From contig DATCVR010000389.1 of assembly GCA_036566745.1 (NCBI GenBank), forward strand, positions 1 through 25,093: a stretch of DNA of 25,093 nucleotides. Reading direction: 5' to 3'. A program made the translations under genes and the position numbers. Source of the DNA: DATCVR01 sp036566745. Its GTDB lineage: Bacteria; Actinomycetota; Actinomycetes; Jiangellales; Jiangellaceae. Below the pieces are notes generated by a model. That model had not been told where the DNA came from and searched no databases. It worked only from the letters and a program-made list of their open reading frames with translations. Within the stretch, counting starts at the first letter, position 1. Every line of letters starts with the position of its first letter. This document shows, piece after piece, positions 1-10,554 of the stretch.

Positions 1-130
1 CGTGTTCGGCATGGCTGCCGTGGCTGAGGTTGAAGCGGGCGACGTCCATGCCCGCATCGATCACCGCCCGCAGCTGTTCGGCGGAATCGGTCGCGGGACC
101 GAGGGTGCACACAATCTTGGCTCTACGCAC
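1..130 (-). CDS. pyk: Pyruvate kinase, N-terminal part (gene runs off the left edge)
   Basis: Only the first 43 codons are inside the window. The translation starts RRAKIVCTLGPATDS and continues to DVARFNLSHG, the conserved N-terminal strand and substrate/Mg-binding start of pyruvate kinase, which makes pyruvate and ATP from phosphoenolpyruvate and ADP in glycolysis. GTG at 130 is used here. An in-frame TTG at 139 is a real alternative: a GAGAGGG stretch lies 6 bases before it, whereas GTG 130 sits 15 bases from that site. The gene follows gltD by about 20-30 bases on the same strand, so it may be co-transcribed with gltBD. The family call is firm; the start is uncertain. Confidence 0.9.
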   Translation of the reverse strand, partial: MRRAKIVCTLGPATDSAEQLRAVIDAGMDVARFNLSHGSHAEH

Positions 131-159
131 GTTCGCCAACTGTAGCCCTCTCACGGCGC

Positions 160-1629
160 TCAAACGACCAGTGCCCGATCCGTGGGCGCCACCGGCGACG
201 GCAGCCGATCGGCGCCGGTCAGCCAGCGGTCGACCGCTGCCGCGCAGGATCGTCCCTCGGCGATGGCCCAGACGATCAGCGACTGCCCGCGCCCCGCGTC
301 GCCGGCCACGAACACGCCCGGCACGCTGGACTCGTACGACGCGTCGCGGGCGACATTGCCCCGTGCGTCCAGCTCGACGCCGAGCTGCTCCACGAGCGCC
401 GAACGCTCGGGACCGACGAAGCCCATGGCCAGCAGCACGAGCCCGGCCGGCAGCTCCCGCTCCGAGCCCGGCACCGGCTCGAAGCCGGTCGCGCCGCGCC
501 GCACCTCGACCAGGTGGAGTGCGGCGACCTGGCCGTTCTCGTCGCCGGCGAACTCGGTGGTCGACACGGAGTAGACCCGCTCGCCGCCCTCCTCGTGCGC
601 GCTCGACGTGCGCAGCATGAGCGGCCAAGTGGGCCAGGGCGTCGACTCGTGCCGCCGGCCCGGGGGCTCCGGCATGATCTCCAGCTGGGTCACCGACGCC
701 GCGCCCTGACGGTGGGCGGTGCCCACGCAGTCGGCGCCGGTATCGCCGCCGCCGATCACGACGACGTGCTTGCCGGTCGCGGTGATCTGGTCGGGCACGG
801 TCTCGCCGAGCGCGGCGCGGTTCGCCTGCGGCAGGTACTCCATCGCCTGGTGGACGCCGGCGAGCTCGCGGCCGGGAATCGGCAGGTCGCGCGCGGCGGT
901 GGCACCCACGGCCAGGACGACTGCGTCGTAGCGTGCCTTGAGCTCACGCCCGGTCAGCGTGGCGCCGACCTCGACCCCGGTGCGGAAGATCGTGCCCTCG
1001 GCCCGCATCTGGTCCAGCCGGCGGTCGAGGTGGCGCTTCTCCAGCTTGAACTCGGGGATGCCGTAGCGCAGCAGCCCACCGACTCGATCGGCCCGCTCGT
1101 ACACCGCCACGGTGTGACCGGCGCGGGTGAGCTGCTGGGCGACCGCGAGTCCGGCCGGACCGGAGCCGATCACGGCCACGGTCCGGTCGGTGAGCCGCTC
1201 CGGAGGCGCGGGGGTCACCCAGCTCTCGTCGAAGGCCCGGTCGATGATCGACACCTCGACGTTCTTGATCGTCACCGCGTCGCCGCTGATGCCGACGACG
1301 CACGCCGCCTCGCAGGGGGCCGGGCACAGCCGTCCGGTGAGCTCCGGGAAGTTGTTGGTCGCGTGGAGCCGCTCCGACGCCGCGCGCCAGTCGTCCCGCC
1401 ACACCAGGTCGTTCCAGTCCGGGATGAGGTTGCCCAGCGGGCAGCCCTGGTGGCAGAACGGGATGCCGCAGTCCATGCAGCGCCCGGCCTGCTCGGTGAT
1501 GATCGGCAGGAGCGTCTTGCCGACGCCCGGCGCGGGGTAGACCTCGTTCCAGTCGCGGACCCGCTCGGCAGCCGGACGAGCCTGGGCGACCTGACGGTCG
1601 GTGGTGATGAAGCCTCGTGGATCAGCCAC
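160..1629 (-). CDS. gltD: Glutamate synthase small (beta) subunit
   Basis: This 489-aa protein is the NADPH-oxidising partner of GltB in cytoplasmic GOGAT, which turns glutamine plus 2-oxoglutarate into two glutamates. Cys residues at about 51, 54, 59 and 63 (CMDCGIPFCHQGC) and 102, 106 and 110 (CPAPCEAAC) are the family's iron-sulfur ligands. A GSGPAG FAD-binding loop lies near residue 155, a GGGDTG NADPH-binding loop near 305, and a C-terminal GVFVAGDAGRGQSL FAD motif follows. The frame stays open further upstream, but GTG 1629 is chosen because AAGGAGG lies 6 bases before it and the protein then begins ADPRGFITTDR, the usual family start. It lies 105 bp downstream of gltB. Confidence 0.96.
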   Translation of the reverse strand: MADPRGFITTDRQVAQARPAAERVRDWNEVYPAPGVGKTLLPIITEQAGRCMDCGIPFCHQGCPLGNLIPDWNDLVWRDDWRAASERLHATNNFPELTGRLCPAPCEAACVVGISGDAVTIKNVEVSIIDRAFDESWVTPAPPERLTDRTVAVIGSGPAGLAVAQQLTRAGHTVAVYERADRVGGLLRYGIPEFKLEKRHLDRRLDQMRAEGTIFRTGVEVGATLTGRELKARYDAVVLAVGATAARDLPIPGRELAGVHQAMEYLPQANRAALGETVPDQITATGKHVVVIGGGDTGADCVGTAHRQGAASVTQLEIMPEPPGRRHESTPWPTWPLMLRTSSAHEEGGERVYSVSTTEFAGDENGQVAALHLVEVRRGATGFEPVPGSERELPAGLVLLAMGFVGPERSALVEQLGVELDARGNVARDASYESSVPGVFVAGDAGRGQSLIVWAIAEGRSCAAAVDRWLTGADRLPSPVAPTDRALVV

Positions 1630-1734
1630 GGCAAGCCTCCTTCTCGTGCACAGGGCTGGAAGCGGAGTGGTCGGTGTGATTCGGGAGGTCGCCAGCCGCC
1701 GTCGAATCGCATCGACCAACCCGCACCCACGCCC

Positions 1735-4700
1735 TCACTGGGCCGCCTCCATGATCGCGACGTCCACGTCGCGTCCGTCACGCTCGGCGGCAGCCTTGGC
1801 GGCGAGCACTCGCTTGTAGTCGCGCGGCATGATCGTCGTGAACCGCGCTCGGGACCGGTCCCAGTCGGCCAGGAGCGCCTGCGCCACGACCGAGCCGGTC
1901 TCCTCGTGGTGGCGCCGCAGGATCTCGGCGAGCCGGGTGACGTCGTCCTCGTCGAGCGGATCGAGGTCGACCATCTCGGTGTTGACCTTGGCCGGGTCGA
2001 CGTCGAGGACATACGCCCGCCCACCGGACATGCCGGCCGCGAGGTTGCGGCCGGTCCGGCCGAGGATGACCGCGACGCCGCCGGTCATGTACTCGCAGGC
2101 GTGGTCGCCCACGCCCTCGACCACGGCGGTCGCTCCCGAGTTGCGCACGCAGAACCGCTCCCCCACGACGCCGCGGGCGAACAGCTCGCCGCCGGTGGCG
2201 CCGTAGGCGGCGACGTTGCCGGCGATGGCGTGGTCCTCGGCCGCGAACCGGGCCGCGCGGTCCGGGCGGACGATCACCCGGCCTCCGGACAGGCCCTTGG
2301 CCAGATAGTCGTTGGCGTCGCCCTCGAGCCGCAGCGTCACCCCGCGGGGCAGGAACGCGCCGAAGGACTGCCCCGCCGAGCCGACGAGCGTGATGTCGAT
2401 CGTGTCGTCGGCCAGCCCCGCGCCGCCGGTGCGCTTGGTGACCTCGTGGCCGAGCATGGTGCCGACCGTGCGGTTGACGTTGCGAACCGGCACCTGCGCG
2501 CGCACCGGCTCGCCGTTCTCGAGCGCGTCGGTGGCCAGCGCGATCAGCTCGTTGTCCAGCGCCTTCTCCAGGCCGTGGTCCTGGGCGACCACCTGACGGC
2601 GGGACGCGCCCTCGGGTAGGTCGGGCACGTGGAGCAGCGGGCTGAGGTCGAGGCCGGCGGCCTTCCAGTGGTCCTCCGCCGAGGTCGTGTCGAGCATCTC
2701 GGCGTGCCCGATCGCCTCGTCGAGGGTCCGGAAGCCCAACGCGGCCAGGTGCTCGCGTACCTCCTGGGCGATGTACTCGAAGAAGGTGACGACGAACTCC
2801 GGCTTGCCGGTGAACTTCGTCCGCAGCTCGGGGTTCTGGGTGGCCACGCCCACGGGGCAGGTGTCGAGGTGGCACACGCGCATCATCACGCAGCCGGAGA
2901 CCACCAGCGGCGCCGTGGCGAAGCCGTACTCCTCGGCGCCCAGCAGCGCGGCGATCACGACGTCACGGCCGGTCTTGAGCTGGCCGTCGGTCTGCACGAC
3001 GATGCGGTCGCGCAGGCCGTTGAGCAGCAGGGTCTGCTGGGTCTCGGCGAGCCCGAGCTCCCAGGGACCACCCGCGTGCTTGAGGCTGGTCAGCGGCGAC
3101 GCACCGGTGCCGCCGTCGTGCCCGGAGATGAGGACGACGTCGGCGTGTGCCTTGGACACGCCCGCGGCCACCGTGCCGACCCCGACCTCGGCCACCAGCT
3201 TGACGTGGATCCGGGCCGCCGGGTTGGCGTTCTTGAGGTCGTGGATGAGCTGGGCGAGGTCTTCGATCGAGTAGATGTCGTGGTGTGGCGGCGGCGAGAT
3301 GAGGCCGACGCCGGGGGTGGAGTGCCGGGTGCGGGCCACCCACGGGTACACCTTGTGGCCGGGCAGCTGACCGCCCTCGCCGGGCTTGGCGCCCTGGGCC
3401 ATCTTGATCTGGATGTCGTCGGCGTTGGTCAGGTAGTCCGACGTGACGCCGAAGCGACCGCTGGCCACCTGCTTGACCGCGCTGCGGCGCTCGGGGTCGT
3501 GCAGGCGCTCCGGGTCCTCGCCGCCCTCGCCGGTGTTCGACTTGCCGCCGAGCCGGTTCATGGCGATCGCGAGGTTCTCGTGCGCTTCCTGGCTGATCGA
3601 GCCGTAGGACATCGCGCCGGTGGAGAACCGCTTGACGATCGACGACACCGGCTCGACCTCGTCGATCGGCACCGGCTGGCGCACACCGTCCTTGAACCGG
3701 AACAGCCCGCGCAGCGTCATCAGACGCCGCGACTGTTCGTCGACCCGGGCCGTGTACTGCTTGAAGACGTCGTAGCGGCCGGCTCGGGTGGAGTGCTGGA
3801 GGCGGAAGACCGTCTCGGGGTCGAACAGGTGCTCCTCGCCCTCGCGGCGCCACTGGTACTCGCCGCCCACGTCGAGGGTCCGGTGTGCCGCCGCCGGCCC
3901 GCCCGGCGGGTAGGCCCGCACGTGCCGTCGCCGGACCTCCTCGGCGATGACGTCGAGCCCGACCCCGCCGAGCCGCGACGTGGTGCCGGTGAAGTACCGG
4001 TCGACGACCTCGGCCGAGAGCCCGATCGCCTCGAAGATCTGCGCTCCGGTGTAGGACGCCACCGTGGACACGCCCATCTTGCTCATGACCTTCAGGACGC
4101 CCTTGCCGAGGCCCTTGATGAGGTTGGCCACGGCCTTCTCCGGCGTGATGCCGGACAGCACGGTGCCGTGCCGGGCGAGGTTCTCGACGCTCTCCATGGC
4201 CAGGTACGGGTTGACGGCCGCGGCGCCGTAGCCGATGAGCAGCGCCACGTGGTGCACCTCACGCACGTCACCGGCCTCGACCACCAGCCCGGCCATCGTG
4301 CGGCTCTTCTCCCGGATCAGGTGGTGGTGGACCGCCGAGGTGAGCAACAGGGACGGGATCGGGGCGAGGGTGGCATCGGCGTTGCGGTCGGAGAGCACGA
4401 TGATGCGCGCGCCGGCCTCGATAGCCTTCGACGCCTCGGCGCAGATCTCCTCCAGCCGGCGGCCCAGCGCGGCTCCCCCGCCCGCCACCTCGTAGAGACC
4501 GCGCAGCACGTGGGTCGCGTAGCCGGGCAGGTCGCCGTCGCGGTTGACGTGGATGATGCGGGCGAGCGCGTCGTTGTCGATGACCGGGAACGGCAGCACC
4601 AGCTGGCGGCAGGACGCCGGTCCCGCGTCGAGGACGTTGCCCTCGGGGCCGATCGTGCCGGCCAGCGAGGTCACCAGCTCCTCCCGGATCGCGTCCAGCG

Positions 4701-6288
4701 GCGGGTTCGTGACCTGCGCGAACAGCTGCGCGAAGTAGTCGAACAACAGGCGAGGACGCTGGGACAGCGCCGCGATCGGGGTGTCAGTGCCCATCGATCC
4801 GATCGGCTCGGCACCGGCGCGCGCGACCGGGGCCAGGAGGACCCGCAACTCCTCCTCGGTGTAGCCGAAGCACTGCTGGCGACGGGTGACGCTGGCCGGG
4901 GTGTGGACGACGTGCTCGCGTTCGGGCAGGTCCTCGAGCCGGATCAGCCCGGCGTGCAGCCATTCGCCGTACGGCGCCTCTTTGGCGAGGGTGTCCATGA
5001 CCTCGTCGTCGCCGAGGATGCGGTGCTCGGCGAGGTCGGCGAGGAACATCCGGCCGGGCTCCATCCGGCCCTTGCGCACGATCGTCGCCGGGTCGAGGTC
5101 GAGGACCCCGGCCTCGGAGGCGAACACGATCAGGCCGTCGTCGGTGACCCAGTACCGTCCCGGACGCAGGCCGTTGCGGTCGAGGACCGCGCCGACCTGG
5201 TTGCCGTCGGTGAAGACGATGCAGGCGGGGCCGTCCCACGGCTCCATGATCGTGCTGTGGAACTCGAAGAACGCGCGCCGCTCGGCTGAGAGGCCGGTGT
5301 GGTTCTCCCACGCCTCCGGGATCATCATCCGCACCGCGTGCGGGAGGCTGCGCCCGCCCAGGTGGAGCAGTTCGAGGACCTCGTCGAAGCTGGTGGAGTC
5401 GCTGCCCTCGGGGTCGACGATCGGGTAGAGCCGGGACAGCTCGCCCGGGATGACGTCGCTGGCCAGCTGTGACTCGCGGGCCCGCATCCAGTTGCGGTTG
5501 CCCTGAACGGTGTTGATCTCGCCGTTGTGGGCCACGAAGCGGTACGGATGGGCCAGCGGCCAGCTCGGGAAGGTGTTGGTCGAGAACCGCGAGTGGACCA
5601 CGGCCAGCGCCGAGGCGAAACGGTGGTCGGAGAGGTCGGGGAAGAACGGCTCGAGCTGGCCGGTGGTCAGCATGCCCTTGTAGACGATGGTGCGCCCAGA
5701 CAGGCTCGGGAAGTAGACGTCGGTCTCGTGCTCGATCCGCTTGCGCAGCGCGAAGGCGAGTCGCTCGAGCGCGAGTCCCACGTGATGGGCACCGCTGGCA
5801 AACTCTCCGTCCTCGGCGGGGAAGCGTGCCTCGGCCGCCCCCACGAACAGCTGGCGGAAGCGCGGCATCGTCGAGCGGGCGGTGGCGCCGAGCAGCTCCG
5901 GCGCGGTGGGCACGTCACGCCAGCCCAGGACCTCGAGGCCCTCCTCGGCGGCGATCTCGGCCGTGCGGGCGACGATGTGGGCCTCGGCGGCGTCGTCGTC
6001 GGGGACGAAGGCGAGCCCGGCGGCATACGCCCCGCGCTCGGGCAGGTCGAAGCCGACGACGGCGCGGAAGAACTCGTCCGGGAGCTGGATCAGCAGCCCG
6101 GCTCCGTCGCCGGAGTCGGGCTCGGCGCCCGAGGCGCCGCGATGCTCGAGGTTGCGCAGGGCGGTCAGCCCATGCTCGACGATCGTGTGGCTGGCGACGC
6201 CGTCGAGGGTGGCCACGAAGGCGACCCCGCAGGCGTCGTGTTCGAACGCCGGGTCGTACAGACCCTGGGCAGCAGGCATGAAGCGCAT
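1735..6288 (-). CDS. gltB: Glutamate synthase large (alpha) subunit
   Basis: A full-length 1517-aa GOGAT large subunit. The N-terminal class II glutamine amidotransferase domain has its catalytic Cys at residue 20 (HDACGVAF); the 19 residues before it should be removed to expose the Cys as N-terminus. The FMN/2-oxoglutarate synthase domain contains SYGSISQEAHENLA near residue 895 and SNTGEGGEDPER just after. The 3Fe-4S cluster Cys are in GCVMMRVCHLDTCPVG near residue 1135. A C-terminal glycine-rich GXGXG beta-helix domain follows. Ammonia released at the N-terminal site is channelled to the FMN site. ATG 6288 has GGGAG 6 bases upstream; ATG at codon 4 is an alternative. It is the first gene of gltBD and is preceded by a 187-bp gap containing the palindrome TGTCATGACA. 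Confidence 0.97.
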   Translation of the reverse strand: MRFMPAAQGLYDPAFEHDACGVAFVATLDGVASHTIVEHGLTALRNLEHRGASGAEPDSGDGAGLLIQLPDEFFRAVVGFDLPERGAYAAGLAFVPDDDAAEAHIVARTAEIAAEEGLEVLGWRDVPTAPELLGATARSTMPRFRQLFVGAAEARFPAEDGEFASGAHHVGLALERLAFALRKRIEHETDVYFPSLSGRTIVYKGMLTTGQLEPFFPDLSDHRFASALAVVHSRFSTNTFPSWPLAHPYRFVAHNGEINTVQGNRNWMRARESQLASDVIPGELSRLYPIVDPEGSDSTSFDEVLELLHLGGRSLPHAVRMMIPEAWENHTGLSAERRAFFEFHSTIMEPWDGPACIVFTDGNQVGAVLDRNGLRPGRYWVTDDGLIVFASEAGVLDLDPATIVRKGRMEPGRMFLADLAEHRILGDDEVMDTLAKEAPYGEWLHAGLIRLEDLPEREHVVHTPASVTRRQQCFGYTEEELRVLLAPVARAGAEPIGSMGTDTPIAALSQRPRLLFDYFAQLFAQVTNPPLDAIREELVTSLAGTIGPEGNVLDAGPASCRQLVLPFPVIDNDALARIIHVNRDGDLPGYATHVLRGLYEVAGGGAALGRRLEEICAEASKAIEAGARIIVLSDRNADATLAPIPSLLLTSAVHHHLIREKSRTMAGLVVEAGDVREVHHVALLIGYGAAAVNPYLAMESVENLARHGTVLSGITPEKAVANLIKGLGKGVLKVMSKMGVSTVASYTGAQIFEAIGLSAEVVDRYFTGTTSRLGGVGLDVIAEEVRRRHVRAYPPGGPAAAHRTLDVGGEYQWRREGEEHLFDPETVFRLQHSTRAGRYDVFKQYTARVDEQSRRLMTLRGLFRFKDGVRQPVPIDEVEPVSSIVKRFSTGAMSYGSISQEAHENLAIAMNRLGGKSNTGEGGEDPERLHDPERRSAVKQVASGRFGVTSDYLTNADDIQIKMAQGAKPGEGGQLPGHKVYPWVARTRHSTPGVGLISPPPHHDIYSIEDLAQLIHDLKNANPAARIHVKLVAEVGVGTVAAGVSKAHADVVLISGHDGGTGASPLTSLKHAGGPWELGLAETQQTLLLNGLRDRIVVQTDGQLKTGRDVVIAALLGAEEYGFATAPLVVSGCVMMRVCHLDTCPVGVATQNPELRTKFTGKPEFVVTFFEYIAQEVREHLAALGFRTLDEAIGHAEMLDTTSAEDHWKAAGLDLSPLLHVPDLPEGASRRQVVAQDHGLEKALDNELIALATDALENGEPVRAQVPVRNVNRTVGTMLGHEVTKRTGGAGLADDTIDITLVGSAGQSFGAFLPRGVTLRLEGDANDYLAKGLSGGRVIVRPDRAARFAAEDHAIAGNVAAYGATGGELFARGVVGERFCVRNSGATAVVEGVGDHACEYMTGGVAVILGRTGRNLAAGMSGGRAYVLDVDPAKVNTEMVDLDPLDEDDVTRLAEILRRHHEETGSVVAQALLADWDRSRARFTTIMPRDYKRVLAAKAAAERDGRDVDVAIMEAAQ

Positions 6289-6424
6289 TGGGCACTCCCG
6301 TCGTCGAGACCTGGCGGCGGGTGCGAGGGACGGCTCTGGCCCAAGCTGTAGTTTCGTGGAGATTACATCAATGTCGCCGGATTGCGACGCAGCGTCTCAT
6401 CGCGGTAGGGGCCGGTGTGACTCT

Positions 6425-6434
6425 TGTCATGACA
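6425..6434. promoter_or_regulatory. 10-bp palindrome TGTCATGACA upstream of gltB
   Basis: A perfect 10-bp palindrome lies about 137 bp upstream of the gltB start in the lgt-gltB gap (6289-6475). The same 10 bases recur upstream of trpC at 11744-11753. It could be an operator, but the cognate regulator is unknown. No convincing -35/-10 pair was found in the gap; a TAATCT hexamer on the minus strand nearer gltB is the only -10-like element. Confidence 0.4.
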
Positions 6435-6475
6435 CGCCCCCGGGGACGTCGGGCCCGACGCCACCGGCCCAGCTG

Positions 6476-7606
6476 TCAGCGCGCGCCGCCGTCGGACGTC
6501 TCGTCAGCGCTCCCGGCCGTGTCGCCGCCGTCGACCTTGGCATGGTCCGGCTTGGCATGGTCCGGCTTGGCGTCGCCGGGCTTGGCGTCGCCGGGCTTGG
6601 CGGAGTCCGGCTTGGCGTCGTCCGGCTCAGGGTCGCCAACCTCGGCGTCGGCGGGAGTCGTCGCCGCGTCGGGGTCCGGATCGTCACTCGACTCGTCGTC
6701 AGCCCTGGCCGGCGACGCGGACGACGACGCGGCTGACGAGGTGTCGGCGAAGGGATCGGCGTCCTCGTAGAAGCCGACGAGGTCCTCGGGAGCCTCGCGG
6801 CCAGGTCGGCGTCGCAGCGACACCACGAAGTAGGCGACCGCGCCCAGGAACACCAGCCCGGAGACCCAGAGGTTGACCCGGACTCCGAAGATCTCGTTGG
6901 CGGGGTCGATCCGGAGGTACTCCCATATCGCCCGGCCGACGGTGTACCCGGCGACGTAGAGCGCGAACACTCGCCCGTGGCCCATCCGGAACCGCTTGTC
7001 CAGCCACATCAACAGCACCGCCAGGCCCGCGCACCACAGCGACTCGTACAGGAACGTCGGGTGGAACGTCGCGACGTCCTCGAACCCGTCGGGGCGGTAC
7101 CTCGAGTCGATCTCGAGGCCCCACGGCAGGTCGGTGGGCTTGCCGAACAGCTCCTGGTTGAACCAGTTGCCCCAACGGCCGATCGCCTGCGCGAACAGGA
7201 TGCCTGGCGCCAGCGCGTCGGCCATCGCCGGCAGTGGGATCCCCTTGCGCCGGCACCCGATCCACGCCCCGACCCCACCTAGCGCAATGGCACCCCAGAT
7301 GCCGAGCCCGCCGCCCCAGATCTCGAAGACCTTCCACGGGTTGCGGCCCTCACCGAAATAGAGCTGGTTGTCGGTGATGACGTGGTAGAGCCGCCCGCCG
7401 ATGATGCCGAACGGGACCGCCCAGATCGCGATGTCGCCGACCGCACTGGGCGATCCGCCACGAGCCACCCAGCGCTTGCCGCCCAGCCACACCGCGACGA
7501 CGATGCCGGCGATGATGCACAGCGCGTAGGCACGCAGCGGCAGCGGACCCAGCTGCCAGACGTTCTGGTCAGGGCTGGGGATGGCGGCGGGCAGGGCTGT
7601 CAGCAC
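6476..7606 (-). CDS. lgt: Prolipoprotein diacylglyceryl transferase with a repetitive acidic tail
   Basis: Lgt is an integral membrane enzyme that moves diacylglycerol from phosphatidylglycerol onto the lipobox Cys of prolipoproteins. Several hydrophobic spans are visible (for example YALCIIAGIVVAVWLGG). The family signature around GRWGNWFNQELFGKPTDLPWG (residues about 147-167), the earlier GGRLYHV motif and the later HPTFLYESLW motif are all present. The enzyme core ends near residue 275. About 100 residues of cytoplasmic-looking Asp/Ala/Pro/Lys tail follow, with six 5-residue repeats of the type PDxAK. GTG 7606 has no clear ribosome-binding site, so a slightly later start is possible. It sits 34 bp downstream of the DsbA-like gene and upstream of gltB. 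Confidence 0.95.
   Translation of the reverse strand: MLTALPAAIPSPDQNVWQLGPLPLRAYALCIIAGIVVAVWLGGKRWVARGGSPSAVGDIAIWAVPFGIIGGRLYHVITDNQLYFGEGRNPWKVFEIWGGGLGIWGAIALGGVGAWIGCRRKGIPLPAMADALAPGILFAQAIGRWGNWFNQELFGKPTDLPWGLEIDSRYRPDGFEDVATFHPTFLYESLWCAGLAVLLMWLDKRFRMGHGRVFALYVAGYTVGRAIWEYLRIDPANEIFGVRVNLWVSGLVFLGAVAYFVVSLRRRPGREAPEDLVGFYEDADPFADTSSAASSSASPARADDESSDDPDPDAATTPADAEVGDPEPDDAKPDSAKPGDAKPGDAKPDHAKPDHAKVDGGDTAGSADETSDGGAR
6536..6625 (-). repeat. Six 15-bp tandem repeats in the lgt tail
   Basis: Six consecutive 15-base units (CTTGG followed by 10 variable bases ending CGG on the plus strand) lie in frame in lgt. Read on the minus strand they encode PDDAK, PDSAK, PGDAK, PGDAK, PDHAK and PDHAK. 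Adjacent identical pairs suggest recent slippage or duplication. Confidence 0.9.
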
Positions 7607-7640
7607 GGACTGACCGTACCGGGGTGGCTCGTGGCGTGGA

Positions 7641-8396
7641 TCACTCGGTGGCGGTTGCGGCGGGCGAACCGCTCGGCGCGTCGGTGGCGGCGCCGCCCGC
7701 GGCAGCCGTCACCGCGGCCGTGATGCCCTCGGGAGTCCATTGGGTGCTGTCCAGCAGCTCGCCGTTGACGAACACCGTGGGAGTGCCCGTGACGTTCGCG
7801 TCGCGAGCCGATTCCGTGACGTCGGTGGACCAGTCGCTGTAGGTGTCGGCCCGCACGCAGGACTCGTAGTCGCCGCCGATGCCCGCACTGTCACCCAGGT
7901 CGGCGAGGGAGTTGTCGGTCCACTGCTGCGGGTTCGCGAACGCGGCCGCCACGAACTCAGCCGCCTTGCCTTCGTCGGACGCACAGGCGAAGGCGTTGTT
8001 GGCCCGGCTGGAGTACTGGCCGCCGGTGAACGTCAGCGGGTGGTAGACCACCTGCGCCTGGCCGGAGTCCTTCAGCTCGTCGATCGCGGCCGCGTTGGCG
8101 TCCTCGAAGTCCTTGCAGTGGGGGCAGAGGAAGTCGACCCAGAGGTCGACCGTGACCGGAGCGTCTGCCTCGCCCACGACGAGACCGGTCTCGTCGGCGT
8201 TGACCCCGGTGGGGATGGCCGCCACGTCGTCACCACCACGGCTCGCCACGACTGCTACCGCGATGATGACGACCGCGGCGATGACCGCGCCGGCGATCCC
8301 GAACCGCATCAGGCGTTCCTTCTTGCGCTCCTGACGCGCCTGCGCCTCGCGCATCGCCTTGACGCGTTCGCGGGCCTCGGCCTTCTTGCTGCTCAT
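7641..8396 (-). CDS. Membrane-anchored DsbA-like thiol:disulfide oxidoreductase
   Basis: This 251-aa protein has a Lys/Arg-rich cytoplasmic N-terminus, one membrane span at about residues 31-52 (FGIAGAVIAAVVIIAVAVV) and an exported thioredoxin-fold domain. The active site is CPHC (DLWVDFLCPHCKDFED) near residue 90, and the cis-proline loop is GTPTVFVNG. Two more Cys (FACAS and ESCVRA) may form a structural disulfide, as in many actinobacterial DsbA-type (Thioredoxin_4) proteins. It probably oxidises or isomerises thiols in exported proteins. A GGAGG lies 10 bases before ATG 8396. It lies just upstream of lgt on the same strand, so both would serve exported proteins. The substrate is unknown. 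Confidence 0.9.
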   Translation of the reverse strand: MSSKKAEARERVKAMREAQARQERKKERLMRFGIAGAVIAAVVIIAVAVVASRGGDDVAAIPTGVNADETGLVVGEADAPVTVDLWVDFLCPHCKDFEDANAAAIDELKDSGQAQVVYHPLTFTGGQYSSRANNAFACASDEGKAAEFVAAAFANPQQWTDNSLADLGDSAGIGGDYESCVRADTYSDWSTDVTESARDANVTGTPTVFVNGELLDSTQWTPEGITAAVTAAAGGAATDAPSGSPAATATE

Positions 8397-8483
8397 CGGG
8401 GGCTGTCCTCCGGGCGGGATCGGGTAGAGGTCGGTGACGACGGTACAACTTCACTACGCAAGCCTGAGTTCCCGGGCCTGGCA

Positions 8484-8514
8484 ACCGAGGCCGAGACGCA
8501 ACCTCGGCCTCGGT
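8484..8514 (-). terminator. Hairpin terminator after trpA
   Basis: A perfect 12-bp inverted repeat (8484-8495 with 8503-8513/8514, core CCGAGGCCGAG / CTCGGCCTCGG) with a 7-base loop lies about 20 bp beyond the trpA stop and before the DsbA-like gene. There is no real T-tract, as is common in high-GC actinobacteria. It probably marks the end of the trpCBA transcript. Confidence 0.7.
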
Positions 8515-8533
8515 CGTCAGGCGAGCGTGGTGG

Positions 8534-9330
8534 TCACCCTCGCCCGCGCCGGACCCCGTTCGCGAGCTGTGTGCTCAGTTCGACGACACCGTCCAGGCCG
8601 GCTTCGGGGGTGTCCGACTCCACGAGATGACGGACGAACGCCGACCCGACGATGACGCCGTCGGCGAAGCCCGCGACGTCGGCCGCCTGGTCGCCGTTGG
8701 ACACGCCCAGCCCCACGGCCACCGGCAGCTCGGTGGCCGCCTTCGTCCGGGCCACCAGCACCGGCGCGGCGCCGCCGACCTGGTCACGGGTGCCGGTGAC
8801 GCCCATCGTGGACGCCGCGTAGACGAAACCTCGGCAGGCGGACACCGTCAGCGCGATCCGCTCGTCCGTAGAGGACGGCGCGACCAGGAACACGGTGTCG
8901 AGCTCGTGCTCACGGGCCGGTGCGATCCAGTCGTCGGCGGAGTCCGGGGTGAGGTCGGGGGTGATGACCCCGGACCCACCGGCCGCGGCGAGATCGCGGG
9001 CGAAGCGCTCGGCGCCGTACCGGGCCATCGGGTTCCAGTACGACATCACCAGTGTGGGCGCGCCCGTGGCGGCGACCGCCTCGACGGTGCGCAGCACGTC
9101 GGTGGTGGTGACCCCGGCGCGCAGGGCGGCGTCGACGGCAGCCTGGATGACGGGGCCGTCCATGAGCGGATCGCTGTAGGGAAGCCCGACCTCGATGGCG
9201 TCGACGCCGGCGTCGACCATCGCCTTCATGACGGTGATGGCGCCGTCGACCGAGGGATAGCCCGCGGGGAGGTAGCCGATGAGGGCGGCCCGGCCTTCGG
9301 CGCGAGCCTTCTCGAACGCGACCGACGTGC

Positions 9331-9334
<4 letters not shown>
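8534..9334 (-). CDS. trpA: Tryptophan synthase alpha chain
   Basis: A 266-aa TIM-barrel subunit that cleaves indole-3-glycerol phosphate to indole and glyceraldehyde-3-phosphate and passes indole to TrpB. The signature IEVGLPYSDPLMDGPVIQ (residues about 46-63) holds the catalytic Glu and Asp. The phosphate-binding regions ASTMGVTGTR and GLGVSNGDQA are present. ATG 9334 overlaps the trpB stop as ATGA, so translation is coupled and gives equimolar subunits. It is the last gene of the trp cluster, with a hairpin just downstream. Confidence 0.97.

Positions 9335-10554
<1,220 letters not shown>

Noticed and set aside
514..5289. Very long plus-strand open frames (701 and 886 codons) opposite gltB and gltD
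   Set aside because: They are antisense shadows created by high third-position GC. Their translations are Arg/Gly/Asp/Val-rich with no domain pattern, and the minus strand encodes clear GltB and GltD.
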